A stretch of DNA of 64,000 bases from JADGHX01 sp035760965 (GTDB taxonomy: Bacteria > Pseudomonadota > Gammaproteobacteria > Steroidobacterales > Steroidobacteraceae): NCBI GenBank assembly GCA_035760965.1, contig DASTRY010000096.1, positions 49,023 through 113,022 of the forward strand. The letters run 5' to 3'. This document shows, one piece after another, positions 63,851 to 64,000 of this stretch; position 1 is the stretch's first letter, and every line of letters begins with the position of its first letter. Position numbers and translations under genes: made by a program. The notes beneath the pieces were generated by a model. The model saw only the letters and a list, made by a program, of their open reading frames with translations. It was not told the DNA's origin and searched no databases.

Positions 63851-64000
63851 TTACTTCAAAATCTTCGACACGACGCCGGCGCCGACGGTCTTGCCACCCT
63901 CGCGGATCGCAAAGCGCAGCCCCTCTTCCATCGCAATCGGGCTGATCAGCTCCACCGTCATCTTGATGTTGTCCCCCGGCATGACCATCTCGGTCCCCTC
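63851..64000 (-). CDS. tuf: Elongation factor Tu, C-terminal 49 residues
   Basis: The window ends inside the gene. The part present reads MVMPGDNIKMTVELISPIAM and ends REGGKTVGAGVVSKILK, the conserved EF-Tu domain III end. EF-Tu brings aminoacyl-tRNA to the ribosome. Its position before rpsJ matches the str operon of most bacteria. Confidence 0.97.
   Translation of the reverse strand, partial: EGTEMVMPGDNIKMTVELISPIAMEEGLRFAIREGGKTVGAGVVSKILK

Overview
The window is one stretch of high-GC (roughly two thirds G+C) chromosome from a Gram-negative bacterium, very probably a gammaproteobacterium near the Xanthomonadales / Nevskiales / Steroidobacterales branch. That placement is inferred from gene content (LptE, Lnt, YhdP, DarP, PmbA/TldD, RlmH, HolA) and from the preserved blocks maf-rng-yhdP-tldD, miaB-phoH-ybeY-corC-lnt and tuf...rplQ. 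No insertion sequence, prophage, CRISPR array, tRNA or rRNA was seen. Most genes are core housekeeping genes, so the unusual signals lie in gene order and in the spaces between genes.

Layout. 1-10 kb: a truncated cobalamin-type binding protein, a YihY membrane protein, a secreted M28 carboxypeptidase, PmbA divergent from DarP-PurE-PurK, an AAA ATPase fused to an FHA domain, and two very small proteins. 10.4-21.2 kb (minus strand): holA-nadD-rsfS-rlmH-maf-rng-yhdP-nit-tldD. 21.3-24.6 kb: a DUF3299 protein and a proline iminopeptidase on the plus strand, then an esterase-like lipoprotein and an unrecognised HExxH protein on the minus strand. These lie between lptE and holA, which are usually adjacent. 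24.6-35.1 kb (minus): miaB-phoH-ybeY-corC-lnt-degP-leuS-lptE. 35.5-44.8 kb: ssb divergent from uvrA, mscL, pepQ, a small Ala-rich lipoprotein, a GNAT protein, and feoA-feoB with a small Cys-containing membrane protein. 45-58.7 kb (minus): an almost complete S10-spc-alpha ribosomal cluster from rplC to rplQ, including rpmJ and rpmD. 59-63 kb: an insert holding two related envelope proteins, asd and a NYN-domain protein. 63.4-64 kb: rpsJ and the 3' end of tuf.

The strongest observation lies upstream of asd (aspartate-semialdehyde dehydrogenase). A 26-codon leader ORF very rich in Thr, Lys and Ile codons is followed by three mutually exclusive RNA pairings that end in an intrinsic terminator. 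This is a textbook-style transcription attenuator for an enzyme on the pathway to exactly those amino acids. Its start codon falls at the predicted transcription start, so the leader peptide would be leaderless.

Second, the S10 operon is physically split. rpsJ stays with tuf and ends at a strong terminator, while rplC has acquired its own consensus-like promoter and a leader of about 200 nt. Third, the NYN gene in the insert is preceded by a near-consensus promoter and a compact structured RNA ending in a U-run. Other points of interest are an apparent CTG start for rlmH, a perfect inverted repeat over the feoA promoter, and a protein module shared by the two neighbouring envelope proteins.
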